Source of the DNA: Rhizophagus irregularis
Taxonomy: Eukaryota > Glomeromycota > Glomeromycetes > Glomerales > Glomeraceae
NCBI RefSeq assembly: GCF_026210795.1
Contig: NC_089437.1
Span: 4,216,001 to 4,280,000, forward strand
Reading direction: 5' to 3'
Length of the DNA: 64,000 nt
This document shows positions 1 through 10,752 of this stretch, piece by piece. Numbering within the stretch: the first letter of the stretch is position 1; each line of letters begins with the position of its first letter. The notes beneath the pieces were generated by a model. The model was not told the origin of the DNA. It saw only the letters and a list, made by a program, of their open reading frames with translations, and made no database searches. A program made the position numbers and the translations under genes.

Positions 1-54
1 AATGTTTGGAAAAATGGAAATTGTCGCTAGCAATAGTTTGAATTAGATTATTAG
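1..54 (+). pseudogene. HSPA12-like Hsp70 C-terminal remnant
   Basis: The first bases read FGKMEIVA and then, after a small deletion, run into the terminal FELD-like end seen in the other Hsp70-like copies of this window. Only the last ~15 codons are present, because the rest lies outside the window. The missing segment between MEIVA and the end is about ten codons long in intact copies, so this copy is probably broken. The sequence that follows resembles the 3' flank of the copy ending at 3970 (a shared GTCGCA/TTCGCA-AGAAATAAAAT context). Confidence 0.6.
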
Positions 55-59
55 CTAGA

Positions 60-1190
60 TTAAATAATGTAGACCTTTCATTATTTATTACAAATAGAGT
101 CAAATTTTAAAAGTTTCGCAAGAAATAAAATATAAATGCTATTATTAAGTAAAATAGTTTTTAAAATAATGTCGTTGTTGCATATCGAAAAATTAATATT
201 ATGTCAACAACGATAGTTCCCAAATTTATTTATCCACTTTTAAAACATAGTATAATGATATAGATTCTTGATAAAAATATGGTTGACACGCTTTATATTG
301 GAATAGCATTTATTAGTTTAATTCATGATTTCCCTATATAATAATATTCTGGTAATTTAAACCAATTTGTTTAGGGCAACTATAATATTCGAGATAAAAC
401 AGTTGGTGTGTTACACCAGAACCTTTTTTTTTCAGGAAAAGTTGTATTTACAAATCACAACTGCCGTTTTTTTTGTTTTAGATAGGCGAATATTAAAAGT
501 TTATTTTATTAGATACTAATATTTTACATTTTGCAATAATGCTACATTATATTGTAACCATACTGGTCTTTAAGAAAAAAGAGTATGGTAGTATGAAATA
601 GTTATTAAAAAGTTCAAATTCACCATTAGCTTTTCGCTTGTAAGATATACGGGCGTTTACTATTTGATGAGTACTAAGTATTCGGCACAAGTGATTCGTG
701 ACTGCGGCACTATGATTGTGCCTCACATTAAATAGTTATTTTTTATTAAGAAAGGGTAAAAAAAGTTATTTTTTATTAAAAAAAAAAATGTACGTGGTTT
801 TACCAAATTTTAGAAATCGCACCGAATTGACCGAAACGAATAAACCTTTTATTCCGGAAAATGTACTAAAAATGTTTTGACACAGACATATATACAGTTA
901 TCGTTCAGCCCAATAGGATCATGCATATTTTCATAGACCGATATTTTTATTAGCCATAGCAATAACGCATGATTGATATAATAAAGTGGAGTAAAAAAAT
1001 GGCGTAAATGAATATTTTGTAGGAAAAGTTTAAATAAAGCTTATAAAGTGGATTAAAAATGATTAATTAATGCATGATCAAAAACGTCATAACGATCACA
1101 CTTATTTGATGTGGGGCTATATCGGTCACAGGGACCTTCATTGATTGGTGAAAATGGCCACTACGTACTCCCCCATCCAATAATATGTAT
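60..1190. other. Intergenic, no gene; promoter-like flank at its right end
   Basis: No coding stretch is supported here. Around 845-866 there is a CCGGAAAATGTACTAAAA segment that also occurs upstream of the Hsp70-like genes at 5419 and 12738. This stretch is therefore probably the 5' flank of the degenerate copy that starts near 1192. Confidence 0.5.
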
Positions 1191-1191
1191 T

Positions 1192-1555
1192 TATAAATAG
1201 GAAGCATTGATTTTTATTAAAACCGATTAAGAAGTTTCTCTGAACAACAAGCCGCAGTATTCTTTCCGCGCAGTAGTTGTAATAACCTTTTATTAAAATA
1301 TCATTGTAATAATGCGAACAATCCGTTTATTTATAATAGGTTCTTTTAGTCGTGAAACAAGATGGTGAAAATTTTCAGAAATCATCACATGTCTAACAGT
1401 ACTGAATTTTATGATGAACCTGTTATGATATCACTTGGTACATTAACTATAGACTTACCAAATGCTCATCTTGGATTAAATCGTGATGTTGAATTTTCGC
1501 TAAATTAAACGAATAGAAAGAATATATGATACTGGTTTTGAATTAGATTTTAAGA
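1192..1555 (+). pseudogene. Internally deleted HSPA12-like Hsp70 relic (promoter, exon 1, C-terminus)
   Basis: This relic keeps a TATAAATAG box with the family's GGAAGC suffix (1192-1205) and an exon-1-like stretch near 1268-1290 (compare IRAVVVI in intact genes). It then jumps directly to the C-terminal part of the last exon at about 1375-1555. There the codons for STEFYDEP, LGTLTIDLP, AHLGL and FELDF can be read, with an internal stop after the EFSLN codons. Exons 2-6 and the first ~270 codons of the last exon are missing. The retained ends suggest an internal deletion, not a processed copy. It is not functional. Confidence 0.65.
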
Positions 1556-1750
1556 TTCACGAGAATTTATCATTTATAATTTAGCTATAGAAATGTTATT
1601 GCAATATCGTCACGTATCCGGAATAAACTTAAAAATGTATGTTAATTTATGGATAGTTTGACGTAGTAACAATCAATCATTATGTACTAAAAATGGTTGA
1701 GAGTATATAATTATAATATTTTTTCATCAGTATTCAAATTTTTTTAAAAA

Positions 1751-3970
1751 AATGGATATTCGTGCAGTAGTTGCAATAGGTAAGAATTACAAATAACCTT
1801 TTGTTAAAATGTTAAAATATATAAATACTAACAATGAATTAACCGTTTATTTTACAAATAGATTTTGGTACCACATTTTTCGGTAAGTTAATCATAAATA
1901 ATTAATTTTTATTGCGAAAATAATAGGGATTCGCATATGCTAATCGAGCAGATCCTGAAATTATTACAAATGATGTTTTGCCTGTGCAATAAAAACTAAT
2001 ACAGTTCTTCAATATGATTCTAATTATCAAAATGTCATTAAATGGGGAAATTCTGCTTTATCCCAAAAACAATCAAAACACGATCGTAAAAATAAAGATT
2101 TATCATCTTCAAAAACTGTAGAACTTTTTAAACTTTATTTAGGAAATATTCCACAAAATGAAAAACCACTACTTCCCTATCAATTAAATTATGAAAAAGC
2201 AATAAGTGATTATTTACGCGAATTAGGTAAAACAAATTAAATTTACAAATTATGCAATTTAACAATGCAATTATTAAAACTTACTATAGCATGATAAAAC
2301 TTACATATAATTAATTTTTTTTTTAAAAAAAAGAATAATTAGGTCGGTTTAATTTTATTTTAAATAGTTGATTAAGGAAACTATTTCTACCTGATGGAAC
2401 GGGATAAGTTTCTTTGAACATGTTCTCCTCGTTATAAGCATTCCAGCAGAGTTCGAAGATCGTGCAAGATATACTATGAGAAAATGTCTTTATAATGCTG
2501 GGTTGACGGACTGTAAAGAATCAAAGAAAGTTGAATTTACAACTGAACGTACTGTAAATTAAAGGCAAAATTCTTTTGTTTTTTAGCATTTATTTCATTT
2601 ATTTATTATATTATTTGTAATATTTAGCTGAAGCTGCTGCAATTTATTGTATGCGGAACTTAAGGGACAGAATGAAATGATCCCAATTAATGGTTTGTGG
2701 TTTTATTTTAAAAATTATTGTGGAAGAAGGATACTTCATTAACACTATCTACTTATTCATTTTTAGCGTCATTTATGATTGTTGATTGGGAGGTGGAACT
2801 GTAGACCTTACAACACGTAGATTATTAAGAGATAACAAACTCAGTGAAATCATCGAAAGAACTGGAGATTTTTGTGGCGGATCTTATGTCGATCGAGAAT
2901 TTCTTAAATTCCTTAGTCGTAAGCTTGGTGAATCGACTATAAATCTGCTTAGAGAGAATAATTATGGTCAAATGCAATACATGATACAACAATTCTGTCA
3001 AAAATTGAAATTTTGTTTTACAGGAAATCAAAAATGAATTTGATCCATTTGAATTTGAAATTGAAGAAATTTGTCCTCTTATGATTGTAATGATAATATG
3101 ATTGGGTTATTGATATAAATTTTGAAGATTTAAATCTATGTTTGATCCAGTTGTTGGAAAAATTATTAGATTAATTCGTGAACAACTTGATTCTAGCAAA
3201 GATACAGTAAATGCTCTGCTATACTTCTTGTAGGAGAATTTAGCGAATCAAAATACTTACAAATGAGAGTTAAAGAAGAATTCGGAAAATTGGTTTCATC
3301 AATTATTATACCAAAGCAACCTATCGCAGCTATTGTTCGTGGTGCTTGTGACTATACAGTCAAACCTTTATATAACGATATGTCGGAACATACAGTATAT
3401 GAAATTTTCAGAAAATATCGTTATATCAAAGTTATACCGATATTTATATGTCCTCACATATAGTAGGAAAATAAAATTTTATCGGTATAACAAGTTTTTA
3501 ATAGTATATCGGTATATCGAGGTTAGACTGTAGACTCAAAACGAGCACAATAGTGGATCGTACTTTGAAGTATACTTATGGATTAAAACTCATAGATATT
3601 GAGTAGACGGAGACCCGATAGACAGAAAAAAAATTTTAAGGGAAATGATAAAACTAAAATTACGAAATTTCATCGTTTCGTTACACGAGGTACAAAAGTT
3701 GGAATTGATGAGGAATTTCATATAGTTAGATATCCTCTTGAGCCGGGATGTCATTCGAGATATATAACAACTGAATCGAGCGCTGAATTTTGTGACGAAC
3801 TTGGTATGAAACTACTTGGTACGTTAAGTATAGAATTACCAGATGTTCATCTTGGATTAGATCGTAAAGTTGAATTTTCGCTAATTTTTGGAAAATTGTA
3901 CCTTGTTGCTAAAGCAAAAAATTTACGGTATAGAAGAATCTATGATACTAGTTTTGAATTAGATTTTTAA
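1751..3970 (+). pseudogene. HSPA12-like Hsp70 pseudogene, full length but broken
   Basis: All exons of the paralog at 5419 can be traced: exon 1 at 1751 (MDIRAVVAI), the 20-nt phosphate-1 exon near 1862, exon 3 from ~1928, an exon beginning LIKET near 2369 (the trace of its start is disturbed), the EAAAIYC exon near 2630, and the long last exon from ~2768. Breaks are numerous. There is an early stop where the VWPQQIG codons should be (~1990). One base is lost in the phosphate-2 motif VVDCGGGT near 2785, and the microexon region is disturbed. A deletion lies around 3085-3110, and frameshifts occur at 3137 and ~3212. A MITE interrupts the segment after RGACDY (3355-3532). The C-terminal exon is readable again from 3599 to the stop at 3970. 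The adenosine motif here reads VGEFSESKY. It is a clear pseudogene. Confidence 0.85.
3355..3532. mobile_element. Small pogo/mariner-type MITE inside the Hsp70 pseudogene
   Basis: The element starts TACAGTCAAACCTTTATATA and ends in the imperfect inverse (ATATCGAGGTTAGACTGTA). It sits at a TA dinucleotide and splits coding sequence that is continuous in the paralogs (RGACDY|GL). It is 178 bp long with no coding capacity. The same TIR class recurs at 32956, 37828, 43906, 49045, 56058 and 58214. TA target duplication plus CAGT-type ends fits Tc1/mariner or pogo-like families (inference). Confidence 0.75.
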
Positions 3971-4295
3971 TAATTAATGTAGATTACCTATTTCATTTCG
4001 AATTTTAAAGTGTCGCACGAAATAAAAATAAAGGCTTTTATAGTAGTTATAATATCATTGCGTAACGTATGCGCTAATGAAATTTTATACTATTCGACTT
4101 CTGTGATACTTCTTCATTTGGCACTCGCGTAACTAAAATTATTATTTTAATTCAATATATTAAATATAATAAAATTTACTAGAACGTCTAATCATTCTTT
4201 CACTTGGATATTGATCGATATACGGTTAAACAACTGAATTTAGTTTTAAATAGGAAGCGTTTTTTCAAAGTGAACATGTATTCTTTTACTAAAAA

Positions 4296-4790
4296 ATGGG
4301 TACTCGTGTAGTAGTTGCTATAGGTAAGAATTAATAAAGTTTTAATTACTTTATTGAAATGAAACGTTACTTAATTCGTTGGTTTTATTGTTAGATTTGG
4401 AACCACATTTCCTGTAATTAATTAATTATTTCGAGTCATTAATTTATTTAATTTATTTAATGAAATAATTGAATTTATTGCGAAAAATAATATCAATTAT
4501 TAGAGTTTCGCACATGCTAATCTAGCAAGTCCCGAAATTATTACAATCGATACTTTGCCTCAACAAATTGGGTCAAATTATCAAAATGTTATGATTAAAT
4601 GAGGAAATCCCGCTTTAGCGCAAAGACAATCTCGTAGAAATAAAGATTCATCACCAAAACCTGTAAAACTTTTTAAACTTCATTTAAAAAACATTTCTCA
4701 AAGTAAAAACCTCTACTTCTTCATCAATTTATGCGGATTAAATTAAACTCATAATTTTCGTAATGACGTAATCAAATGCAATTTCAGATC
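4296..4790 (+). pseudogene. 5' half of an HSPA12-like Hsp70 copy
   Basis: A TATA-like TTTAAATAGGAAGCG lies ~50 bp upstream. Exon 1 reads MGTRVVVAI with the usual GTAAG donor. The 20-nt exon 2 has lost a base (ATTTGGAACC in place of ATTTTGGAACC). Exon 3 is recognisable from ~4503 (FAHANLASPEIIT) but contains frameshifts and a stop near 4601 and lacks the MKTNTVLQYD segment. Homology ends near 4790 within what corresponds to the intron after exon 3 of the 12738 copy. No later exons follow. It is a truncated, dead copy. Confidence 0.7.
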
Positions 4791-5034
4791 TACGGGAGAA
4801 CCCGAAACATCTCTCATCTCTGTCAACTAAAAAATCACTTCGTATTGTATCTTAGTAAATATTAAAGTTAGAAAATAAAATCATTACCATTAGATTCCTC
4901 TCATTAAGACGAACTCAATGGTATAAATTTATTAAATTTGGATTATTAGTTAGCTAAAAAACAGTGGTATGTAGTTTAAAATTTTTGAAAAATATTCCTG
5001 AAATAAGCAATTTTTTGAATATTTTCTCGCAGTG

Positions 5035-5164
5035 CAGTGCGGCATGTTGTATTTCCGGACATTTACAGATATTTCCATATATTATCTGGTTATTTTTCGG
5101 TGTTTTTTTTTTTGTTTTTGTCCAAAAAATATATTGAAATGTCCGGAAAAGATAACATGCACTG
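5035..5164. repeat. Short imperfect inverted repeat, MITE-like
   Basis: CAGTGCGGCATGTTG at 5035 pairs with AACATGCACTG ending at 5164, and the pairing continues through CCGGACATTT on the left and AAATGTCCGG on the right. The ends are hAT-like (CAGTG), but I find no convincing target duplication, so the boundaries and class are uncertain. Confidence 0.4.
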
Positions 5165-5272
5165 TAATGACTGAATAATAATTTTAAAAACTGTATATTC
5201 GTTTTTTTGGTAGTTTGATGTAACAAGCAATCATTACTATTTAATATTATATCACATCGGGATAAATAAACC

Positions 5273-5323
5273 TTTTCTCCGGAAAATGTACTAAAATGGT
5301 TGATAGTAAATAATTATAAATAG
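5273..5323 (+). promoter_or_regulatory. Core promoter of the Hsp70-like gene at 5419
   Basis: TATAAATAG at 5315-5323 is followed by GAAGC, about 96 bp before the start codon. A conserved block (TTCTCCGGAAAATG, then CTAAAATGG) lies at 5273-5299. The same pair of elements precedes the copy at 12738 (12614-12675). The TATA block alone precedes the copies at 4296 (as TTTAAATAG), 8639 and 22408. Confidence 0.55.
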
Positions 5324-5418
5324 GAAGCTTTTTGAAATATTTTTGATGTAAATTAGTTAAAAAATTCTATCAAACAACCGCAGTATTTATTTATGATTTT
5401 TTTTTTTACAAAAAAAAA

Positions 5419-7878
5419 ATGGATATTCGTGCAGTAATTGCAATAGGTAAGAAAGTTATATATAGCCCTATAAAAAAAGAAAATTCGGAATTTGTCCTGA
5501 AAAGTATGGAAAATGTCCGGAAATTTTCCGTGCGTCCGGAAAACATTCGGAAACGGTCATGTTTTGGAACATTTTCCGGACGCTCGATTCTGGACAAATT
5601 CTGGACAAATTCTGGAGTGTCAAGAAAATGTCTGGAATTTGTGCGTCCGGAAAGTGTTCCAAAACGTGACCGTTTCCGAATGTTTTCCGGACGCACGGAA
5701 ATTTTCCGGACATTTTCCATACTTTTCAGGACAGATTCCGAATTTTCTTTTTTTATAGTGTAGTCTTTTAATAAAATATATAAATACTAACAATAAATTA
5801 ACCGTTTATTTTACAAATAGATTTTGGTACTACATTTTCGGTAAGTTAATCATGAGATTCCGAATTTAATTTTATAAATAAATAATTTTTATTGCAAAAT
5901 AATAACGATTGTTAGGGATTCGCATATTCTAATCGAGCAGATCCTGAAATTATTACAAATGATGTTTGGCCTCAACAAATTGGTGTAATGAAAACTAATA
6001 CAGTTCTTCAATATGATTCTAATTATCAAAATGTTATTAAATGGGGAAATCCTGCTTTAGCCCAAAAACAATCAAAACACGCTCGTAAAAATAAAGATTT
6101 ATCATCTTCAAAAACTGTAGAACTTTTTAAACTTCATTTGGGAAATATTCCACAAAATGAAAAACCACCACTTCCCTATCAATTAAATTATGAAAAAGCA
6201 ATAAGTGATTATTTACGCGAATTAGGTAAAACAAATTAAATTTACAAATTATGTGATTTAAAAATGCAATTCTTAATTCATACTTATAGCATGTTAAAAC
6301 TTATTATGTAGGAAAGGTACATATAATTAATTTTTTTTAAAAAAAAAAAAATTCAGAATAATTGGATCGTTTTAATTTTATTTAAATAGTTGATTAAGGA
6401 AACTATTTCTACCCGATGGCACGGGATAAGTTTCTTTGAACATGTTCTTCTCGTTATAAGCATTCCAGCAGAGTTCGATGATCGTGCAAGAAATACTATG
6501 AGAAAATGTCTTTATAATGCTGGGTTGACGGACTGTAAAGAATCAAAGAAAGTTGAATTCACGACTGAACGTACTGTAAATTAAAGGCAAAATTCTTTTG
6601 TTTTTAGCATTTATTTCATTTTATTTATTATATTATTTGTAATATTTAGCTGAAGCTGCTGCAATTTATTGCATGCGGAATCTTAAGGGACAGAATGAAA
6701 TGATCCCAATTAATGGTTTGTGATTTTATTTTAAAATTAATGTATATACTGTACTTATATGTAAGAAGGATACTTACTTCATTAACATTATCTATTTATT
6801 TTTAGCGTCATTTATGGTTGTTGATTGTGGAGGCGGAACTGTAGACCTTACAACACGTAGATTATTACGAGATAACAAACTCAGTGAAATCACTGAAAGA
6901 ACTGGAGATTTTTGTGGTGGATCTTATGTCGACCGAGAATTTCTTAAATTTCTTAGTCGTAAGCTTGGTGAATCGACTATAAATCTGCTTAGAGAAAATA
7001 ATTATGGTCAAATGCAATTCATGATACAACAATTCTGTCAAAAATTGAAGTTTCATTTTACAGGAAATCAAAATGAATTTGATCCATATGAATTTGATAT
7101 TGAAGAAATTTGTCCTATTTTGAAACAGTATTGTAATGATAATATCAAAGAAGAGATGGAAGAAAATGATTGGGTTATTGATATAAATTTTGAAGATTTA
7201 AAATCTATGTTCGATCCGGTTGTTGGAAGAATTATTAGATTAATTCGTGGACAACTTGATTCTAGCAAAGATAAATGCTCTACTATATTTCTTGTAGGAG
7301 GATTTAGTGAATCAAAATATTTACGAATGAGAGTTAAAGAAGAATTCGGAAAATTAGTTTCAGCAATTATTGTACCAAAGCAACCTATCGCAGCTATTGT
7401 TCGTGGCGCTTGTGATTATGGACTCGATATGAGTACAATAGTGGAACGTACTTTGAAATATACTTATGGACTTGGAACTCATAGAAATTGGGAAGACGAA
7501 GATCCAATATATAGAAAAAAAAATTTTAAGGGAAATGATGAAACTAAAATTGCGATATTTCACCATTTCGTTACACGAGGTACAAAAGTTGGAGTTGATG
7601 AGGAATTTCGTACAATTACACGTCCTGCTATGCCAGATCAGACTGCAATGTCATTTCCAATATATAAAACAACTGAATTAAGTGCTGAATTTTGTGACGA
7701 ACCTGGTATGAAATTACTCGGTACATTAAGAATAGAATTACCAGATGTTCATCTTGGATTAGATCTTGATGTTGAATTTTCGCTAATTTTTGGAAAATTG
7801 GAACTTGTTGCTAAAGCAAAAAATTTACAGAATGGAAGAACCTATGATACTAGTTTTGAATTAGATTTTAAAAATTGA
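5419..7878 (+). CDS. HSPA12-like Hsp70 family ATPase, intact paralog
   Basis: This is a seven-exon gene giving about 560 aa. The exons are 5419-5446, 5821-5840, 5916-6225, 6312-6316, 6390-6570, 6650-6715 and 6806-7878. All have GT/AG borders and consistent phase. The first two exons (28+20 nt) together encode the phosphate-1 loop AIDFGTTFS. The 5-nt exon GAAAG completes the GK dipeptide before LIKETISTRW. FTTEPEAAAIYC spans the next junction. Phosphate-2 is MVVDCGGGTVDLT (~residues 207-219) and the adenosine motif is FLVGGFSESKYL (~360-372). This is the actin/Hsp70 ATPase fold, and the C-terminal ~130 residues are family-specific. As known for HSPA12, the length is shorter than canonical Hsp70 and there is no EEVD end. 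No signal peptide is seen, so it is probably cytosolic. The partner is unknown. A foldback MITE sits in intron 1. Confidence 0.85.
5463..5762. mobile_element. Foldback MITE in intron 1 of the 5419 gene
   Basis: The two halves are inverted copies of each other. CTATAAAAAAAGAAAATTCGG at the left end recurs as its reverse complement before 5760, and the pairing continues through the GGAAAATGTCCGGAAA, TGCGTCCGGAAAACATTCGG and GGAAACGGTCA segments. Loss of symmetry is confined to a ~60-bp centre containing two CTGGACAAATT copies. It is flanked by TA on both sides, so a TA-duplicating element is likely. Apparent ORFs over this interval on both strands are products of the repeat. Confidence 0.75.
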
Positions 7879-8580
7879 TGTAGATCTTATTATTGTTCGT
7901 TTCGAATCCTATGAAATAGAATAAAGGTTTTATTTAAATACATAACCTTAATATCGTTTAATATCATGGCGCAACATATGTGCAAATGAAATTTATACTA
8001 TTAAAGACTTCTTGGATGATAAACACTAATTTCATTTGATACCCGCGTAACAGTTTGAGATAAAATTATTGGTCCGTTAAAGTTATAATTAGTTTTGTAA
8101 TAATTATCCAGGGATTTACATATACTACGTTAGCGTACCAAAATGAAAAATCGAATTCGAAAAATCACTTACACAGTTATTTATTACACTATCATGGAAA
8201 TGTACTTATAGAATTTAAGTAACAGATAGACTACCAAATAAGTTCACAACTGCGCAAGTTATACGTGGTACAAATGAAAATAGTTAATAGAAATTACCAG
8301 CACGTCTAAGTCGTCTAATCGTCTTTCATTTGAATATTGATATAACCGAATTGTTATTACTTGGTACAATAATCGTGTATTTACTTCACATTTTTTTATG
8401 GCTATCGCGTGAAAATAGATAAATGCAGCCAATTGTGAAAATTTAAACCCCTTGCTTTTCAGTTCATTCAATCTCTAATTTCTGCTTTTGTGCAAATCAT
8501 TTTCATATATACATCGTTGTATCACTAAAATGCGTGGTGTAATAAAGTAATAAAACAAGTTTTTTGAACCTTATTTTGGT

Positions 8581-8589
8581 TATAAATAG
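8581..8589 (+). promoter_or_regulatory. TATA box of the 8639 copy
   Basis: TATAAATAG followed by GATGCG lies 50 bp upstream of the start codon, matching the family's core promoter. Confidence 0.5.
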
Positions 8590-8638
8590 GATGCGTTTTT
8601 TCCTTGAAAAAGAACACGCAGTATTCTTTTACTAAAAA

Positions 8639-10752
8639 ATGGGTACACGTGTAGTGGTTGCTATAGGTAAGAATTGAGAAAGTTTTAATATCTTTTATTA
8701 AAATGAACATTATTTAATTCATTAATTTTATTATTAGATTTTGGAACCACGTTTTCTGTAATTTATTTATTTATTCAATAAAACAATTAAATTTTATTGC
8801 GAATATAAATAATATAAATAATATCAATTATTAGGGATTCGCTCATTCGCATATGCTAACCGAGCAAGTCCCAAAATTATCACAAATGATGTTTGGCCTC
8901 AACAAATTGGGTCATTGAAAACTAATACAGTTCTTCAATATGATTCCAATTATCAAAATGTTATTAAATGGGGAAATCCTGCTTTGGCCCAAAAGCAAAC
9001 TCGTAAAACTAAAAATTTATCCGTTTCAAAATCTGTAGAACTTTTTAAACTTCATTTAGGAAATCTTCCTCAAAATGAAAAACCCCCGCTTCCTCATCAA
9101 TTAAGTTGTGAAAAAGCAATAAGTGATTATTTACGTGAATCAGGTAAAACCAATTTAAATACGTAATTTCCTATTTTATTCTATAATTAATTTATTATTT
9201 TGTAAATCTAGGAAAGGTATAAAATTACTTCATAAAAATTATTTTTTTTCAAATAGTTTTTATTTTAATTATTTTTTAAATAGTTGATAAAAGAAACTAT
9301 TTCTACTCGATGGCATGGTTTAAAATTCTTTGAACACGTTCTTCTTGTTATAAGTATTCCCACAGAGTTTGATGATCGTGCAAAAGATACTATGAGAAAG
9401 TGTCTTTATAATGCTGGATTGACGAACAGTAAAGAATCAAATAAAATTGAATTTACAACTGAACGTAAGTAAAAATAAAATTCTTTTCTTTTTTTTAAGA
9501 GTATTTATTTCATTTTTATTTATTATGTTATTTGTAATATTTAGCTGAAGCTGCTGCAATTTATTGCATGCGAAATCTTGAAGAACAAAATAAACAAAAT
9601 AAACAAAATAAAAGATTGGTCCCAGTTAATTGTTTGTATTTTACTTTACAATTTAATATGAAAGAAGTAAACTTTTGTTAACAAAATCTCTGTTTATAAA
9701 TAGCATCATTCATGGTGGTTGATTGTGGAGGTGGAACTGTTGATCTTACAACACGTAAATTATTAAGAGATAACAAACTTAGTGAAATTACTGAACGAAC
9801 TGGAGATTTTTGTGGTGGATCTTATGTTGATCGAGAATTTATTAAATTTCTTAGTCGTAAACTTGGTCGAGCGACCATAAACCTGCTTACAGAAAATAAT
9901 TATGGTCAATTGCAATATATGATACAGCAATTCTGTTCAAAATTAAAATTCCATTTTACGGGCAATCCAGTTGGTTTTGAACCTTTTGAATTTGATATTG
10001 AAGAAATATGTCCCATTTTGAAACAATATTGTAATGATGAAATTAAAGAAAAAATGGAAGACGACGATTGGATTATTTACATAGAATTTGAAGATCTAAA
10101 ATCTATGTTTGATCCAGCTATTGGAAAAATTATTAGACTAATTCGTGGACAGCTTAGTTCTAGTAATGAAGTATGCAACGCTATATTCCTTGTGGGAGGA
10201 TTTAGCGAATCAAAATATTTACAAATGAGAGTTAAAGAAGAATTCGGACCACCAATTATTGTGCCAAGGCAACCTATCGCGGCTGTTGTTCGTGGGGCTT
10301 GCGACTATGGACTTAAAATGAGTACGATAGTAGATCGTACTTTGAAATATACTTATGGAATTAAAGTAGCTAGATACCGGAGAGCAGGAGATCCAAAAAG
10401 TCAAATAGTACCAGAAGCTCAATATTTGACTTATGAGTTTGATAGGTTAGTAACGCGTGGTACAAAAGTAGGAGTTGATGAGAAATTTTCCGATACTTAT
10501 ATTCCTCCTGATCCAAAACAAAAATCTATTTCATTTCCAATATATACAACAACTGAATTAAATGCCAAATTTTGTAATGAACCTGGTATGAGATATCATG
10601 GTGAATTACAAATAAAATTACCAGATGTTCATCTTGGAAAAAGCCGTAAAATTGAATTTTCGTTAATTTTTGGAAAACTGGAACTTGTTGCTAAAGCAAG
10701 AAATGTTAATACTGGAAAAAGCTATGAAACTATATTCGAATTAGATTTTTAA
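8639..10752 (+). pseudogene. HSPA12-like Hsp70 paralog with a single frameshift in exon 3
   Basis: The exons are 8639-8666, 8738-8757, 8835-9143, 9212-9216 (GAAAG microexon), 9284-9464, 9545-9631 and 9704-10752. Everything from MKTNTVLQYD onward is open and conserved, including VVDCGGGTVDLTT and FLVGGFSESKYLQ. At the start of exon 3 there is an extra 8-nt GCTCATTC between GGATTC and GCATATGC relative to the sister copies. This shifts the frame just after the phosphate-1 exon, and I see no alternative AG that restores it. The rest of the gene shows little decay, so the lesion is recent, an assembly error, or bypassed by an unrecognised splice. The EAAAIYC exon is also slightly longer (NKQNKQNK repeat). 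The copy would yield ~553 aa if the frame were intact. Confidence 0.6.

Noticed and set aside
5273-5299. Heat-shock element in the Hsp70-like promoters
   Set aside because: TTCTCCGGAA does not match alternating nGAAn units with 2-bp spacing. There is no array of three.
5406-5763. Four overlapping ORFs of 81-114 aa on both strands
   Set aside because: They are translations of a foldback element. Both strands give nearly the same peptide because the DNA is an inverted repeat.
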